DNA from: CAZXCQ01 sp964639275
Lineage (GTDB): Bacteria; Desulfobacterota; DSM-4660; Desulfatiglandales; Desulfatiglandaceae
Assembly (NCBI GenBank): GCA_964639275.1
Contig: CAZXCQ010000174.1
Coordinates: 1-13,823, forward strand
Reading direction: 5' to 3'
DNA length: 13,823 bases
In this document: positions 13,671-13,823 of the stretch, one piece after another
Layout of the letters: the number at the start of each line of letters is the position of its first letter
Numbering within the stretch: position 1 is the first letter of the stretch
Made by a program: the position numbers and the translations under genes
The notes under the pieces: generated by a model
Databases searched by the model: none
What the model was told of the DNA's origin: nothing
What the model saw: the letters and a program-made list of their open reading frames with translations, nothing else

Positions 13671-13823
13671 TCTTCTCAAGCGCTTACAGAGCACCTGGCC
13701 ACCGTTTACCGGATTGAGTCTGGCACAAGTTTCAATGGGGTGACGACTTTTTTCGATTCCATAAAAATACTTGAGAGTCCAAAGTTCTCTCGTCATGCCG
13801 GACTTGATAAGCCTGCCCCGTAC

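Larger units (their letters stand above)
13568..13823. other. Gene-free, repeat-rich right end
   Basis: No gene is supported in the last 256 bases. They hold a hairpin, a dispersed palindrome (both listed separately) and, at about 13793-13809, CGTCATGCCGGACTTGA, which looks like the left half of another common genomic repeat; the expected complementary half is not seen before the window ends. Confidence 0.5.

Overview
The window reads as chromosome of an anaerobic, probably deltaproteobacterial (Desulfobacterota-like) organism. The lineage is an inference. It rests on a CooC-type carbon monoxide dehydrogenase maturation ATPase (implying a Ni-CODH, often Wood-Ljungdahl, metabolism elsewhere in the genome), a GlcD-type FAD oxidoreductase pair, a TSUP anion transporter with a large exported domain, and intergenic repeats (TTTTGGA heptamers, TCATTCCGGG-type palindromes) that I associate with such genomes. 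Base composition looks even, slightly above 50% G+C, and all strong genes look native.

Layout, left to right. Bases 1-313 hold no gene but contain a 155-bp palindromic, MITE-like element flanked by a perfect 8-bp direct repeat. Then come a plus-strand pair, ribonuclease E/G (rng) and, 3 bases later, a polytopic M48 metalloprotease with a C-terminal TPR domain. These converge, with a 7-base gap, on a minus-strand cassette of three membrane proteins (transcribed 6473 to 3657): a 138-residue multi-spanning protein of unknown family, a 563-residue TSUP (TauE/SafE-like) transporter with a signal peptide and about 225 extracytoplasmic residues, and a 192-residue protein laid out like the EMC3/TMCO1/DUF106 branch of the Oxa1/YidC insertase superfamily. 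This cassette is the best candidate here for an undescribed system.

A 354-bp intergenic region precedes a plus-strand run cooC-serC-asnS (CODH nickel-insertion ATPase, phosphoserine aminotransferase, asparaginyl-tRNA synthetase) with spacings of 39 and 53 bases. The second spacer is almost wholly a heptamer repeat array whose last, degenerate unit supplies the asnS Shine-Dalgarno sequence. Downstream of asnS is a 542-bp gene-free stretch of small hairpins and repeat remnants, a frameshifted C-terminal fragment of an alanine-glyoxylate/serine-pyruvate aminotransferase, and a second, shorter copy of the MITE-like element with an 8-bp flanking repeat (7/8 identical).

The right end carries two adjacent FAD-linked oxidoreductase genes: a GlcD-like subunit with the full metal/active-site motifs and a GlcE-like partner lacking most of them. 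Together they probably oxidise a 2-hydroxyacid (D-lactate, glycolate or similar). No Fe-S subunit or Etf gene follows inside the window. The final 256 bases are repeat-rich and gene-free. I saw no rRNA, tRNA, CRISPR array, prophage or transposase gene.
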